Assembly: GCF_025145845.1 (NCBI RefSeq)
Contig: NZ_CP102253.1
Span: 868,001-932,000 of the forward strand
Source of the DNA: Alistipes shahii WAL 8301
Lineage (GTDB): Bacteria; Bacteroidota; Bacteroidia; Bacteroidales; Rikenellaceae
Direction of reading: 5' to 3'
Length of the DNA stretch: 64,000 nucleotides
Both the position numbers and the translations under genes were made by a program. The first letter of the stretch is position 1. Each line of letters begins with the position of its first letter. This document shows, in pieces, positions 26,966-34,755 of this stretch. The notes beneath the pieces were generated by a model. The model was given only the letters and a program-made list of their open reading frames with translations. It made no database searches and was not told where the DNA came from.

Positions 26966-27520
26966 ATGGACACAGCTTCGTCGTTCTCACAGCAACTTTT
27001 CGAGCAGCTATTCCGTCAATACAAGCGGAAATACCTGCTCATAGCCAACAGCTATGTGCGGGATTCCAAAACGGCAGAAGATATCGTGCACGACAGTTTC
27101 ATGGCCGTATGGGAACATCGCGACAACATTAACGGGGCGAACATCGAAGCCTATCTGTATAAAGTCATCCGGAACAATTGCCTGATGTATCGCCGGAATC
27201 AGCAAATAGGACAGGCCGTATACGAACAGATCAAACTCAAAGAGCGCAGCGCAATGGATTACTATACCCGAGCTATCGAGAGTTGCGACCCGGACATCCT
27301 GTTCCGGAACGAAATTCTCGAAATATGCCGGGCCCAACTCGAACAAATGCCGGAACTGACGCAGCAGATATTCAAGGCCCGGCGGCTGGAGGGAAAGAGT
27401 TACAAGGAGATTGCCGAACAATTTGGCATTCCGCAGAAAAAGGTCGACAAACAACTTCAACAGGCAGTTACCAAGTTGCGTCGCGCATTGAAAGACTTTT
27501 TCTCGATTATCTTTATCTAA
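26966..27520 (+). CDS. ECF-type RNA polymerase sigma factor
   Basis: The 184-residue sigma-70 family protein has region 2 (LLIANSYVRDSKTAEDIVHDSF, cut here as AEDIVHDSFMAVWEH) and region 4 with an HTH (LEGKSYKEIAEQFGIPQKKV). Length and lack of region 3 make it an ECF member of the kind paired with FecR in Bacteroidetes. It is divergent from fecR, with 249 bases between start codons; in most such loci sigma and fecR are co-oriented. FecR would hold it inactive until the STN-domain receptor binds its ligand, after which it should direct transcription of the SusC-led operon. Confidence 0.93.
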   Translation: MDTASSFSQQLFEQLFRQYKRKYLLIANSYVRDSKTAEDIVHDSFMAVWEHRDNINGANIEAYLYKVIRNNCLMYRRNQQIGQAVYEQIKLKERSAMDYYTRAIESCDPDILFRNEILEICRAQLEQMPELTQQIFKARRLEGKSYKEIAEQFGIPQKKVDKQLQQAVTKLRRALKDFFSIIFI

Positions 27521-27592
27521 TAGAAAGAATCCGCCTCCGAAGTGAAATTAGGGTCACAATAAACAGTTCTGTACTTGGCTCTGAAAATGAAA

Positions 27593-27705
27593 TCATACTC
27601 GAATGAAACTCTCCATGTAGGCATTGACATCCATGCGCCCGTATCGGTCGAACGGTTCCAACATCTTCTGCCAGAAGAGCACCTCGGCTTCATCCTTATC
27701 CACTT
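27593..27705 (-). pseudogene. 3' end of an unidentified gene, truncated by an IS3 element
   Basis: An open leftward frame leaves the IS end at 27705 and ends at TGA 27595-27593. It encodes about 36 residues including KDEAEVLFWQKMLEPFDRYG and MDVNAYMESFIRV. The composition and charged pattern look like a genuine protein C-terminus. No start or upstream part is found on the other side of the IS element. The family is not recognised. Confidence 0.4.
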
Positions 27706-27761
27706 TGTCCCGTCCTGAAAAAGGTTTACAGTGATTGATAATTAAAGATAAACATTTTGGT

Positions 27762-28652
27762 TCAAAAAATATTGTCCTGATATAAGTTTACATATGCCTT
27801 CCGAACAACCGTCTTTCGGCCCCAATGATGTTTGAGTTTCCCGGTTCTAAGTTCCGCTTCCAAGGGCGTAAGCCAATCGCAGCTGGCATGAGGTCTGAGT
27901 GAATTGTAAAGGATAACGATCTGGTCGATGCGTTCTTTTGCTGCCTGAAAACTTTCAAAACATTCCTCGTCGATCCATTCGCTCTTCAGAATACCGTTCA
28001 CCCGTTCGGCAACGGCATTCTCATACGGATCGCCCTTTTCAGTCATGCTGATGCGAATCCCATTATCGGTCAGCAATTTCACATATTCTTTCGAACAATA
28101 TTGGCATCCTCTGTCCGAATGATGGATTAACCCTTGCCGTTTTTGCTGCGGAGTCTGGTCTATGGCCATCCTCAGTGCACGGAGCGCTCCGTCCCGTTCC
28201 AATGTCGTATTCAGATCATAGCCTACGATCCGTTTGGAATAGGCATCCGTTATCAAAGCCAGATATGCAAATCCTTCTTTCAAAGAAATGTACGTAATAT
28301 CTCCGACCCATAAACGATGCGGCCGCTCGAGGTCGAAACCCCGGATCAGATTCGGATATTTACGCATCCAGTGCCGCGAGCAGGTCGTAACGCTGTATTT
28401 CTTCCGACGTTTGACCAGAAGATTGTTTTCCGAAAGCAGCGTAAATAACCGATCCCGGCTGACCGGAAATCCGTCTTGTTGCAGCAAATGCCACAGTTTA
28501 CGACCGCCGAGCCTGGGCATCAGTTTCCGGTAGTAACCCACCCGCTCCAAAAGAAGGGTGTCGGACAAGGATCCTTCCCTATTACGCCGTAAATGTTTAT
28601 AATAGGCCTGACGGGTATAGCCGAACAACCCGCACAGAAACGACAGGCTCAT
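27762..28652 (-). CDS. IS3-family transposase OrfB (DDE integrase domain)
   Basis: The 296-residue catalytic subunit has an HTH_21-like N-terminus (GRKLWHLLQQDGFPVSRDRL) and a retroviral-type integrase core with the DDE triad: Asp in WVGDITYISL, Asp in IHHSDRGCQY and Glu in NAVAERVNGILKSEW. It starts with an ATGA overlap with OrfA (28649-28652), so coupled translation or frameshifting would yield it. Intact length suggests that the copy could be active. Confidence 0.93.
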   Translation of the reverse strand: MSLSFLCGLFGYTRQAYYKHLRRNREGSLSDTLLLERVGYYRKLMPRLGGRKLWHLLQQDGFPVSRDRLFTLLSENNLLVKRRKKYSVTTCSRHWMRKYPNLIRGFDLERPHRLWVGDITYISLKEGFAYLALITDAYSKRIVGYDLNTTLERDGALRALRMAIDQTPQQKRQGLIHHSDRGCQYCSKEYVKLLTDNGIRISMTEKGDPYENAVAERVNGILKSEWIDEECFESFQAAKERIDQIVILYNSLRPHASCDWLTPLEAELRTGKLKHHWGRKTVVRKAYVNLYQDNIF

Positions 28653-29062
28653 TGCTGTGTGTCTTTCTTTGAGACGCTGGACTGTCCGGCTGCGGATTTT
28701 TTTAGCAGGTCGATACCGTATTCTTCTTGGAGGATATCTCCCATGATCTCATAGCCTTCCAGACGTAATAAAGCCTCTTCCAAGCGCCGCCGAAGGGCTT
28801 TGTTCTCGGATAATAATTCACTGGCTTCTTCACTCGTAACGCGGGACATGATCGGATAAGGATTAGGGGTACTCACAAAGCTACAACTATTTTTCGCTTT
28901 CCAGCGCTGACCCATCTTATGAATCGTAGACATGGGAATACCATGTTCTTCGGAGAGTTGGCGAGCCGTCTTGACTCCGCTCAAATACTCCTGTAAAATC
29001 AGATGACGCAACTGACGCGGTAAATAATGACGCGATAAGTCTGAATTCGTTGTTTGCTGCAT
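28649..29062 (-). CDS. IS3-family transposase OrfA (helix-turn-helix subunit)
   Basis: From ATG 29062 the product has 137 residues (MQQTTNSDLSRHYLPRQLRH), with an HTH (KTARQLSEEHGIPMSTIHKM) and a C-terminal leucine-rich coiled coil (EASELLSENKALRRRLEEAL). This is the usual OrfA layout for DNA binding and multimerisation. The longer frame up to 29152 begins outside the IS end at 29103 and is rejected. Confidence 0.88.
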   Translation of the reverse strand: MQQTTNSDLSRHYLPRQLRHLILQEYLSGVKTARQLSEEHGIPMSTIHKMGQRWKAKNSCSFVSTPNPYPIMSRVTSEEASELLSENKALRRRLEEALLRLEGYEIMGDILQEEYGIDLLKKSAAGQSSVSKKDTQQ

Positions 29063-29337
29063 AAGATTTACTCTTTTCTGTAAACCTTTTTCAGGACGGG
29101 ACAGTCCGTAATTTTTGCCTCGGTGCGGACTGGAGCGGTCTGGAGCGGACATCGGAACCGAGGTATTTCAGTCGGTTGTATCTTGCAGCATGAAAGGTCG
29201 GTTTTCTTATTGCGTTCATTATCCCGATATAAACCGCATTAAACGGAAAACGATATTTTGAATGGTTTAAAACATAAAACCGAACACACATGCTTTACGA
29301 CTGCAAACCGAACATTCAATCTCAAAAACGTTGTACC

Positions 29338-29856
29338 ATGGATTCATTAAAAGAAACTGACAAACCCGCACCCAATCCTTCTAAACATCCCCGTATCGAA
29401 GTCGACGAGGAGTTGATGCGTCAGATGATCGCCGGACAGGCCCCTTTGGATTCGAAAGTCGTCCGCAGGATTCCCGAACCGGAAGAGGAAGATACGGACA
29501 CTCCCGAGGGAAACACATCGGAAACGGTATCCGGAGCATCGGCACCGACTGCTGAGAAAACAGACGTCGACACCCAAACGACTACTGGAAAGGAGTCGGC
29601 CGGATTCCGGCGTAAAAAGCTCGCGCTTCCGGATTTCGAACGCATGTTCTTCGCTCCGGTGGATTGCCGTAATCGCTCTGCGATCTATGTCAGTACCCAA
29701 ACCAAGTGCAAAGTGTCGGCAATCCTCCACCTGCTGGGAGACGATACGACAAGGCTTACGGCATTGGCCGACAATATGCTGCGGTTCGTCATGGACATTT
29801 ACAGCGACGAGTTGAATTATCTCCACGAGAAGAAGAACAACAGACGGCCGTTTTGA
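29338..29856 (+). CDS. DUF3408-family conjugative-element protein
   Basis: The 172-residue protein has a low-complexity, acidic Pro/Thr/Glu-rich N-terminal half and a C-terminal DUF3408 domain (FFAPVDCRNRSAIYVSTQTK, then LADNMLRFVMDIYSDELNYL). DUF3408 proteins sit near the ParA-like gene and transfer region of Bacteroides conjugative transposons (TraB-like position). Here the usual partners are missing, so this is an isolated survivor of an element. ATG 29338 is chosen over 29290 because the domain family starts with a short charged leader. No function beyond ICE association is claimed. Confidence 0.75.
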   Translation: MDSLKETDKPAPNPSKHPRIEVDEELMRQMIAGQAPLDSKVVRRIPEPEEEDTDTPEGNTSETVSGASAPTAEKTDVDTQTTTGKESAGFRRKKLALPDFERMFFAPVDCRNRSAIYVSTQTKCKVSAILHLLGDDTTRLTALADNMLRFVMDIYSDELNYLHEKKNNRRPF

Positions 29857-30162
29857 AAAAGCGGGGTATTTCGACGGCAGATAGCAGGACGGAAGGGGCC
29901 GTCGAACGGGCAGGCCGCTCGCGGCTGAACATCAGAACCGGATCGTCAGGAGCCGCAGAATGTCGCCTTTTCCGACGGTAGCGACCAGCAAAACGCCGGG
30001 GATGGAAATATGCAAGGCTCGCCCCTCGGGCGATTCGCATGGCCTTGCATATTTCCATCTCTGACGATAAATTCCCTGCCGGCGGGAAAACTTACATCGA
30101 AAATTACCCTGCTATTGACGAAGTAAGATCGGGAATCGAATTAGCTGTAAGATAGGAGGCCA
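29857..30162. other. 306-base non-coding stretch holding an oriT-like inverted repeat
   Basis: No gene is seen between the DUF3408 stop and the recombinase stop. The only clear structure is the 59-base repeat at 30001-30059, listed separately. The rest is of mixed composition, without promoter boxes that match neighbours. Confidence 0.6.
30001..30059. repeat. 18-base perfect inverted repeat with nested stem; candidate transfer origin or att-associated site
   Basis: GATGGAAATATGCAAGGC (30001-30018) and its exact complement (30042-30059) enclose a smaller stem, TCGCCC/GGGCGA (30019-30024 and 30028-30033). The stem is long and has no T-run, unlike an intrinsic terminator. It lies between a DUF3408 gene and a tyrosine recombinase. 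In ICEs such repeats often mark oriT or recombinase sites; which applies here is not known. Confidence 0.7.
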
Positions 30163-31392
30163 TTACCGTGCGACCTTGAAGACGCTGCTGAGTTTCTCGC
30201 TTAATGCCGCCATATCCTGTCCGATTTTATCATTGGTGATCTTAGCATAGATTTGGGTCGTGGTGATCCGCTTATGCCCCAGCATCTTGCTGACCGTTTC
30301 CAGCGGTACGCCCTGCGTGAGCGTAACCGTCGTGGCGAAGGTATGCCGCGCGAGGTGGATCGTGGGGTTGAACGACAGACCGGCGTGTCTGGCAACATGC
30401 CGCAAGGACATGTTCAGCGTATTATAAGTGCCTTTGAGCGGAAAGACCCGGTCGCCTGAGAGGTGCATATCCTTATAACGCTCGTAGAGCATTTCGGCAA
30501 CGGGAAGAAGTTTGACCCGGAACTGCGTACCTGTTTTCTGGCGCCTGTCGATAATCCAGCGCTCTCCGTTATCGTCCGTATGGATGTCCGCGTGGGTGAG
30601 TTTTACTACGTCTGCATGGCTCAGGCCCGTAAAGGCGCAGAAAACGAAGGCATCCCGGTTAATGCCCGTCCGGTAGTTGGGGAGCCTGACATCCATCACG
30701 GCCTGCAATTCCGAAGCGGATAGATAACGTCGTTCAGCGTATTCCGCTTTGACATAGAACCCGGCGAAAGGATCGACGGCAATCCAGCCGTTCTTATACG
30801 CCGTGTAGGTCATCAGCTTCAGTTTCTTGATAGTCGAATGGATCGTCCCGGAACGCATCCCTTGTACCGAGGAGAGGTAGACCACAAACTTTTCGATGAA
30901 ATCCCGCTTCAGCTCTTTGAAAGGAATATCTTTTACACGGTATTCGTATTCGAGGAAAGAGGCAAGCCGGTTACGGCGTTTGCGGTAATTGTCATAGCTC
31001 GAATAGGCGCGGTCTTTGCCCACACGTTTGAGGAACCCTGCAAGGTATTCGTCGAAGGTCTGCAACAGCAGGCGGCAGTCGTCGCCCATACCGAGGACGG
31101 CGTTGCGGACCTTTTCGGCCGTAACATACGAATCACGGTCGCAGAGGCGTTGGTACTGCTTGCCGATATTGGTTTTGATATTTTCCAGTTTTTCATTGAG
31201 ACGCTGCGATTCGAGGCTCTTACCGGAAGCCTTGTTCGCCTTGGCATCCCAAAGGGTGGAGCGAACGGTGAGTTTGCAGCTGAACTGCGACATCGTACCA
31301 TTAATCGTGATACGGCCCATGACGGGAACCTGACCATGTTTTTCCGACTGCCTTTTCACGTAGAAAAGGACTTTGAAAGTGCTGCGTTGCAT
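30163..31392 (-). CDS. Tyrosine recombinase/integrase of a Bacteroidetes integrative element
   Basis: The 409-residue protein has an N-terminal arm-binding domain, a SAM-like core-binding domain (about 105-200) and a catalytic domain. The box II residues are HLARHTFATT, and the nucleophile Tyr lies in TTTQIYAKITND. Where most relatives have the first catalytic Arg (TGLR), this one reads FTGLSHADV with Ser, as in IntDOT-type integrases of this phylum. The remnant element it belongs to lies to its left. The adjacent 31393-31550 DNA, with several inverted repeats, is the likely attachment-end region. Confidence 0.9.
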   Translation of the reverse strand: MQRSTFKVLFYVKRQSEKHGQVPVMGRITINGTMSQFSCKLTVRSTLWDAKANKASGKSLESQRLNEKLENIKTNIGKQYQRLCDRDSYVTAEKVRNAVLGMGDDCRLLLQTFDEYLAGFLKRVGKDRAYSSYDNYRKRRNRLASFLEYEYRVKDIPFKELKRDFIEKFVVYLSSVQGMRSGTIHSTIKKLKLMTYTAYKNGWIAVDPFAGFYVKAEYAERRYLSASELQAVMDVRLPNYRTGINRDAFVFCAFTGLSHADVVKLTHADIHTDDNGERWIIDRRQKTGTQFRVKLLPVAEMLYERYKDMHLSGDRVFPLKGTYNTLNMSLRHVARHAGLSFNPTIHLARHTFATTVTLTQGVPLETVSKMLGHKRITTTQIYAKITNDKIGQDMAALSEKLSSVFKVAR

Positions 31393-31643
31393 GATAACCT
31401 GAACTTTGTGGATTTGTTAAACGTTAAGTCAGGTTATTTGTTATGCGGAAATCCAACACAATAAGCTGAAAACAAGCACTTTAGTGTAAATCAAAGCATT
31501 TCGGGCAGGTAACGGATAAGTAACACAACTCACCGTTAAACCTGCCCGAATGTGCAATTCTATTGCTCGGAGCATATGCAGAACAGAGAATTAAATACCT
31601 GTAAACATGATATTTACTCTTTTCTGCATGTTCGTTTACCTAC
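31393..31643. other. Probable attachment-end region beside the recombinase gene
   Basis: This AT-rich stretch upstream of the recombinase holds AACCTGA with its complement TCAGGTT, and an 11-base perfect inverted repeat TTCGGGCAGGT (31500-31510)/ACCTGCCCGAA (31540-31550). Such clustered repeats next to an integrase suggest recombinase-binding sites and the junction with the chromosome. No tRNA gene is seen at the junction and the exact att core is not resolved. Confidence 0.45.
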
Positions 31644-31680
31644 AAATACCGAACCCTTGCGGGTTCGGTATTTCGTTTTA
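31644..31680 (+). terminator. Intrinsic terminator at the element-chromosome junction
   Basis: AAATACCGAACCC (31644-31656) pairs perfectly with GGGTTCGGTATTT (31661-31673) around TTGC, followed by CGTTTT. It directly precedes the promoter of the metal transporter gene. As no gene precedes it rightward, it may have ended a chromosomal transcript before the element inserted. Confidence 0.75.
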
Positions 31681-31685
31681 TGCAT

Positions 31686-31693
31686 TATCTTTG
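31686..31693 (+). promoter_or_regulatory. -7 box for the ZIP transporter gene
   Basis: TATCTTTG, 65 bases before ATG 31759. It rules out the in-frame extension back to 31552, which would start upstream of this promoter and of the terminator. Confidence 0.5.
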
Positions 31694-31758
31694 CGGTGGA
31701 AAACCCGGCAACCCGGACGGTTTGCTGCGTATTTGCCAAACAAACGAAAACGATTCGT

Positions 31759-32562
31759 ATGGAAGAACACAATATCCTCATCCCCCTGCTGCTGACACTC
31801 GGCGCGGGCCTCGCCACGGGCATCGGCAGCGCGATCGCCTTCTTCGCCAAACGCACCAACAAACGGCTGCTTTCGTTCTCGCTGGGCCTCTCGGGCGGCG
31901 TGATGATCTACGTCTCGTTCGTCGAGCTGTTCCAGCAGGCAAACACGACCCTCTCGGCCGAATGGGGCGCACACACGGGCGTGATCGTCACCGTGGCGAG
32001 TTTCTTCGCGGGCATTCTGCTGATCGGCGTCATCGACCGGCTGGTCCCCTCGATCGAGAATCCCCACGAAGCACACAGAGTCGAGGAGATGGACCATCAG
32101 CCGCACAATCCCCGTCTGATGCGCATGGGCGTGATGACGGCGCTGGCCATCGGCATCCACAACTTCCCCGAAGGCATCGCCACCTTCACTTCGGCGGTGG
32201 ACAACATGGCCCTCGGCGTAGCCATCGCCGTGGCCATCGCCATCCACAACATTCCCGAAGGCATCGCCGTCTCGATCCCGATCTACTACGCCACGGGCGA
32301 CCGCCGAAAGGCTTTCCGCCTGTCGCTCCTCTCGGGCCTCGCCGAACCGGTCGGCGCCGTACTGGCCTATCTGGTGCTGACGCCCTTCATGACCCCGACG
32401 CTGATGGGCTGCATCCTGGCCGGCGTGGCAGGCATCATGGTCTTCATCTCGATCGACGAACTGCTGCCCGCGGCCCGCGAATACGGCGAGGCGCACATCT
32501 CCATCTACGGCGTGGTGGCCGGCATGGCCCTGATGGCCGTGAGTCTGATCCTGCTGGCATGA
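31759..32562 (+). CDS. zupT: ZIP-family divalent metal transporter (ZupT type)
   Basis: The 267-residue inner-membrane protein has eight hydrophobic segments. Helices 4 and 5 carry the metal-path motifs IGIHNFPEGIATF and IAIHNIPEGIAV, the defining His/Asn/Pro/Glu residues of ZIP importers. The cytoplasmic loop before helix 4 is short and His-containing (HEAHRVEEMDHQPHN). ZupT proteins take up zinc and, less specifically, iron or manganese. The following cation exchanger gene starts 37 bases later on the same strand, so the two may be cotranscribed. Start chosen at ATG 31759 from the promoter position and family length. Confidence 0.93.
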   Translation: MEEHNILIPLLLTLGAGLATGIGSAIAFFAKRTNKRLLSFSLGLSGGVMIYVSFVELFQQANTTLSAEWGAHTGVIVTVASFFAGILLIGVIDRLVPSIENPHEAHRVEEMDHQPHNPRLMRMGVMTALAIGIHNFPEGIATFTSAVDNMALGVAIAVAIAIHNIPEGIAVSIPIYYATGDRRKAFRLSLLSGLAEPVGAVLAYLVLTPFMTPTLMGCILAGVAGIMVFISIDELLPAAREYGEAHISIYGVVAGMALMAVSLILLA

Positions 32563-32567
32563 TCAAA

Positions 32568-32595
32568 CAATTCAGAATTCACAATTCAAAATTCA
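32568..32595. repeat. Four tandem heptamers NAATTCA
   Basis: CAATTCA, GAATTCA, CAATTCA and AAATTCA follow head to tail in the gap between the two transporter genes. The run directly precedes the TTG start of the second gene. It may be slippage-prone simple sequence; no function is claimed. Confidence 0.8.
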
Positions 32596-32599
32596 TAGT

Positions 32600-33553
32600 T
32601 TGGACATCTTACTCCTCATCATTGGCCTCGGGCTGATCCTCGCAGGCGCGAACTTCCTGACGGACGGCTCCGCGGCGTTGGCGCAGCGGTTCCGCGTGCC
32701 GGAATTCATCATCGGGCTCACAGTGGTCGCCGTCGGCACCTCGACGCCCGAACTGGTCGTGTCGGTGCTCTCGGCCATCGCAGGCAAAAGCGACGTGGCA
32801 ATCGGCAACGTCGTGGGGTCGAACATCTTCAACGTCTTCGTCATCCTGGGCGTCTGCGCCCTGATCCGCCCCCTGCCGCTCACGGCGGGCAACATCCGCC
32901 GCGACATTCCGTTCGGAGTGATCGTATCGCTGTTGCTGCTGGCGCTGGCAGCGGACTCCTATGTCTTCAAAGGTGCGGCGGACCGCATCGGACGCATCGA
33001 CGGCATCGTCATGCTCCTGCTCTACGGTGCGCTGATGTGGTACACGATCCGCACCACGAAACGGCCCGAGGCGACGGCCCCGGACGCCGGAGCGAAACCC
33101 GGAATGGCCGGATGGCTCATGGCCGCGATGATCGTCGGAGGCCTCGCCGGACTGATTTTCGGCGGCGAAATGTTCCTCCGCAGCGCCACGGAGATCGCCC
33201 GGCGGCTCGGAATCAGCGAATCGGTGATCGCCATCACGCTCGTGGCTGGCGGCACATCGCTGCCCGAGCTGGCCTCGTCGCTCGTGTCGCTGTTCAAGGG
33301 CAAGGCCGACATGGCGCTGGGCAACGTCATCGGATCGAACATCGCCAACATCCTGCTGATCCTGGGCTTGAGCGCGACGATCCATCCGCTCTCGATGGGC
33401 GGCATCACGGTCTGGGACCTGCTGATGGTCGTATTGAGTTCGGTGCTGCTGTTCCTCGCGGCCTTCACGTTCAAACGCCGGGCGATCGACCGTTGGGAGG
33501 GCGCGATCTTCCTGGCGATCTACGTCGCCCACATCGGGTATCTGATACGATAA
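32600..33553 (+). CDS. CaCA-family cation/cation exchanger (YrbG type)
   Basis: The 317-residue membrane protein is built from two inverted halves, each with the alpha-repeat ion site: VVAVGTSTPELVVSV near residue 45 and LVAGGTSLPELASSL near residue 217, followed by GNVVGSNIFN and GNVIGSNIAN. These features define Na+/Ca2+-type exchangers such as YrbG. The start appears to be TTG at 32600 (TTGGACATC); no ATG fits before the first helix. The adjacent ZIP gene suggests a metal or cation homeostasis pair. Confidence 0.92.
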   Translation: MDILLLIIGLGLILAGANFLTDGSAALAQRFRVPEFIIGLTVVAVGTSTPELVVSVLSAIAGKSDVAIGNVVGSNIFNVFVILGVCALIRPLPLTAGNIRRDIPFGVIVSLLLLALAADSYVFKGAADRIGRIDGIVMLLLYGALMWYTIRTTKRPEATAPDAGAKPGMAGWLMAAMIVGGLAGLIFGGEMFLRSATEIARRLGISESVIAITLVAGGTSLPELASSLVSLFKGKADMALGNVIGSNIANILLILGLSATIHPLSMGGITVWDLLMVVLSSVLLFLAAFTFKRRAIDRWEGAIFLAIYVAHIGYLIR

Positions 33554-33627
33554 TCCGACCGCAAACCCACGGCTCACAGCCGTGTTTACAAATCTGCCCC
33601 TCCCCTAAATCCCCGCCTCGACGGGAT

Positions 33628-34692
33628 TTAAAACGAGGAGTCGTCCGAACCGGCCTGCATCAGGTAACGGTCGACAAGCCGCGGCACGGCATAGTCGCCC
33701 AGCGAGTCGGCCGGGACGGCCATAGCAGCGGCGGCCGGAGTGAATGCAGGCGTTTCGATGCGGTGAACGACCGCATGAAGCCGCTGGTGAGACAGCTGGT
33801 GCCGGGGCAGGGAAACGCTGCGCACCAGATGCCACGGACCGTCGCCCAGCAGGCGGCGGAACTGCGGCAGAGCCGCGAGGTCCGGGAATTCAACGGGAGC
33901 GTCGGTCTCGATCAGCGGAAACTCGTAAAGTCCCTGCCAGATGTCGCGCCCCTCGCGGCGGTGCAGCAGGACCCGGTCGCCCGAGGCGACGTGCAGGTAA
34001 TTGAACCAGCGGTCGCGGACCCGGGTTTTGCCTCGTTTCACGGGACGGTCGGCGACGGTTCCGGCAGCGAGGGCCAGACAGCTCTCCGACAGCGGACATG
34101 CTTCGCAGCGGGGCGACGCGGGCGTACACTGAATCGCCCCGAAGTCCATGATCGCCTGGTTGTAGCGGCCCGGATGCGCGGCGTCGAGCTGCGACTGCGC
34201 CAAGCAGGCGAAAGCCCGTTTTCCGGCCGTGGTGTCGATCGGTTCGGCGAGGTCGAAGAGCCGCGAGAGCACCCGGTAGACATTGCCGTCGACGACGGCG
34301 CACGGAGCGTCGTAAGCCGCCGAGCAGATGGCCGCCGCGGTATAGTCGCCCACGCCGCGCAGCGAACGCACGTCGTCCAACGAGCGGGGAAACACCCCTC
34401 CGAAACGCTCTACGACCTCACGGGCGGCGGCCCGGAGGTTGCGGGCGCGGCTGTAATAGCCCAGCCCCTGCCAGAGTTTCAGCACCTCGTCCTCGGGCGC
34501 GGCGGCGAGCGACGCAACGTCGGGAAAACGCTCCGTGAAACGGAGGTAGTACTCCATCCCCTGCGCCACGCGGGTCTGCTGGAGGATCACTTCCGAGAGC
34601 CAGATCCGGTAGGGATCGCGCGTACGGCGCCACGGCAGGTCACGACCCTCGCGGGCGTACCAGTCGAGCAGTATTTCGGCAATGCGGTTCAT
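33628..34692 (-). CDS. mutY: A/G-specific adenine DNA glycosylase
   Basis: The 354-residue repair enzyme removes adenine mispaired with 8-oxoguanine. It shows the HhH-GPD fold with VILQQTRVAQGMEYY, the helix-hairpin-helix LRGVGDYTAAAI with catalytic Asp in VVDGNVYRVLSRLF, the 4Fe-4S ligands C-x6-C-x2-C-x5-C in QCTPASPRCEACPLSESC, and a C-terminal NUDIX-like domain. The longer frame to 35082 overlaps the acetyltransferase gene; ATG 34692 (MNRIAEILLDWY) matches the family start. It is convergent with the exchanger gene and divergent from the small acetyltransferase gene. Confidence 0.95.
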   Translation of the reverse strand: MNRIAEILLDWYAREGRDLPWRRTRDPYRIWLSEVILQQTRVAQGMEYYLRFTERFPDVASLAAAPEDEVLKLWQGLGYYSRARNLRAAAREVVERFGGVFPRSLDDVRSLRGVGDYTAAAICSAAYDAPCAVVDGNVYRVLSRLFDLAEPIDTTAGKRAFACLAQSQLDAAHPGRYNQAIMDFGAIQCTPASPRCEACPLSESCLALAAGTVADRPVKRGKTRVRDRWFNYLHVASGDRVLLHRREGRDIWQGLYEFPLIETDAPVEFPDLAALPQFRRLLGDGPWHLVRSVSLPRHQLSHQRLHAVVHRIETPAFTPAAAAMAVPADSLGDYAVPRLVDRYLMQAGSDDSSF

Positions 34693-34755
34693 AACGGAAG
34701 ACAAAAATACGACTTCGGAATCAAATTTGAAGCATTCCGACCCAATTAAAACGAG

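Larger units (their letters stand above)
27706..29103 (-). mobile_element. IS3-family insertion sequence, 1,398 bp
   Basis: Perfect 26-base terminal inverted repeats begin TGTCCCGTCCTGAAAAAGGT at 27706 and match the complement ending at 29103. TG...CA termini and two overlapping ORFs are the IS3 plan. The flanking bases (CTT on the left, GTC on the right) show no target duplication, so one flank was probably lost through a deletion or rearrangement beside the element. Confidence 0.88.

Noticed and set aside
30001..30059. Reading the large inverted repeat as a CRISPR unit or intrinsic terminator
   Set aside because: There is a single copy with no spacer array, and no T-run follows on either strand.
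31393..31643. tRNA gene as the ICE integration target
   Set aside because: No acceptor-stem/T-loop pattern (GGTTCGAATCC-like) was found here or at 41.3-41.6 kb.
31552..31758. N-terminal extension of the ZIP transporter frame
   Set aside because: It would begin upstream of a strong terminator and the promoter -7 box at 31686.
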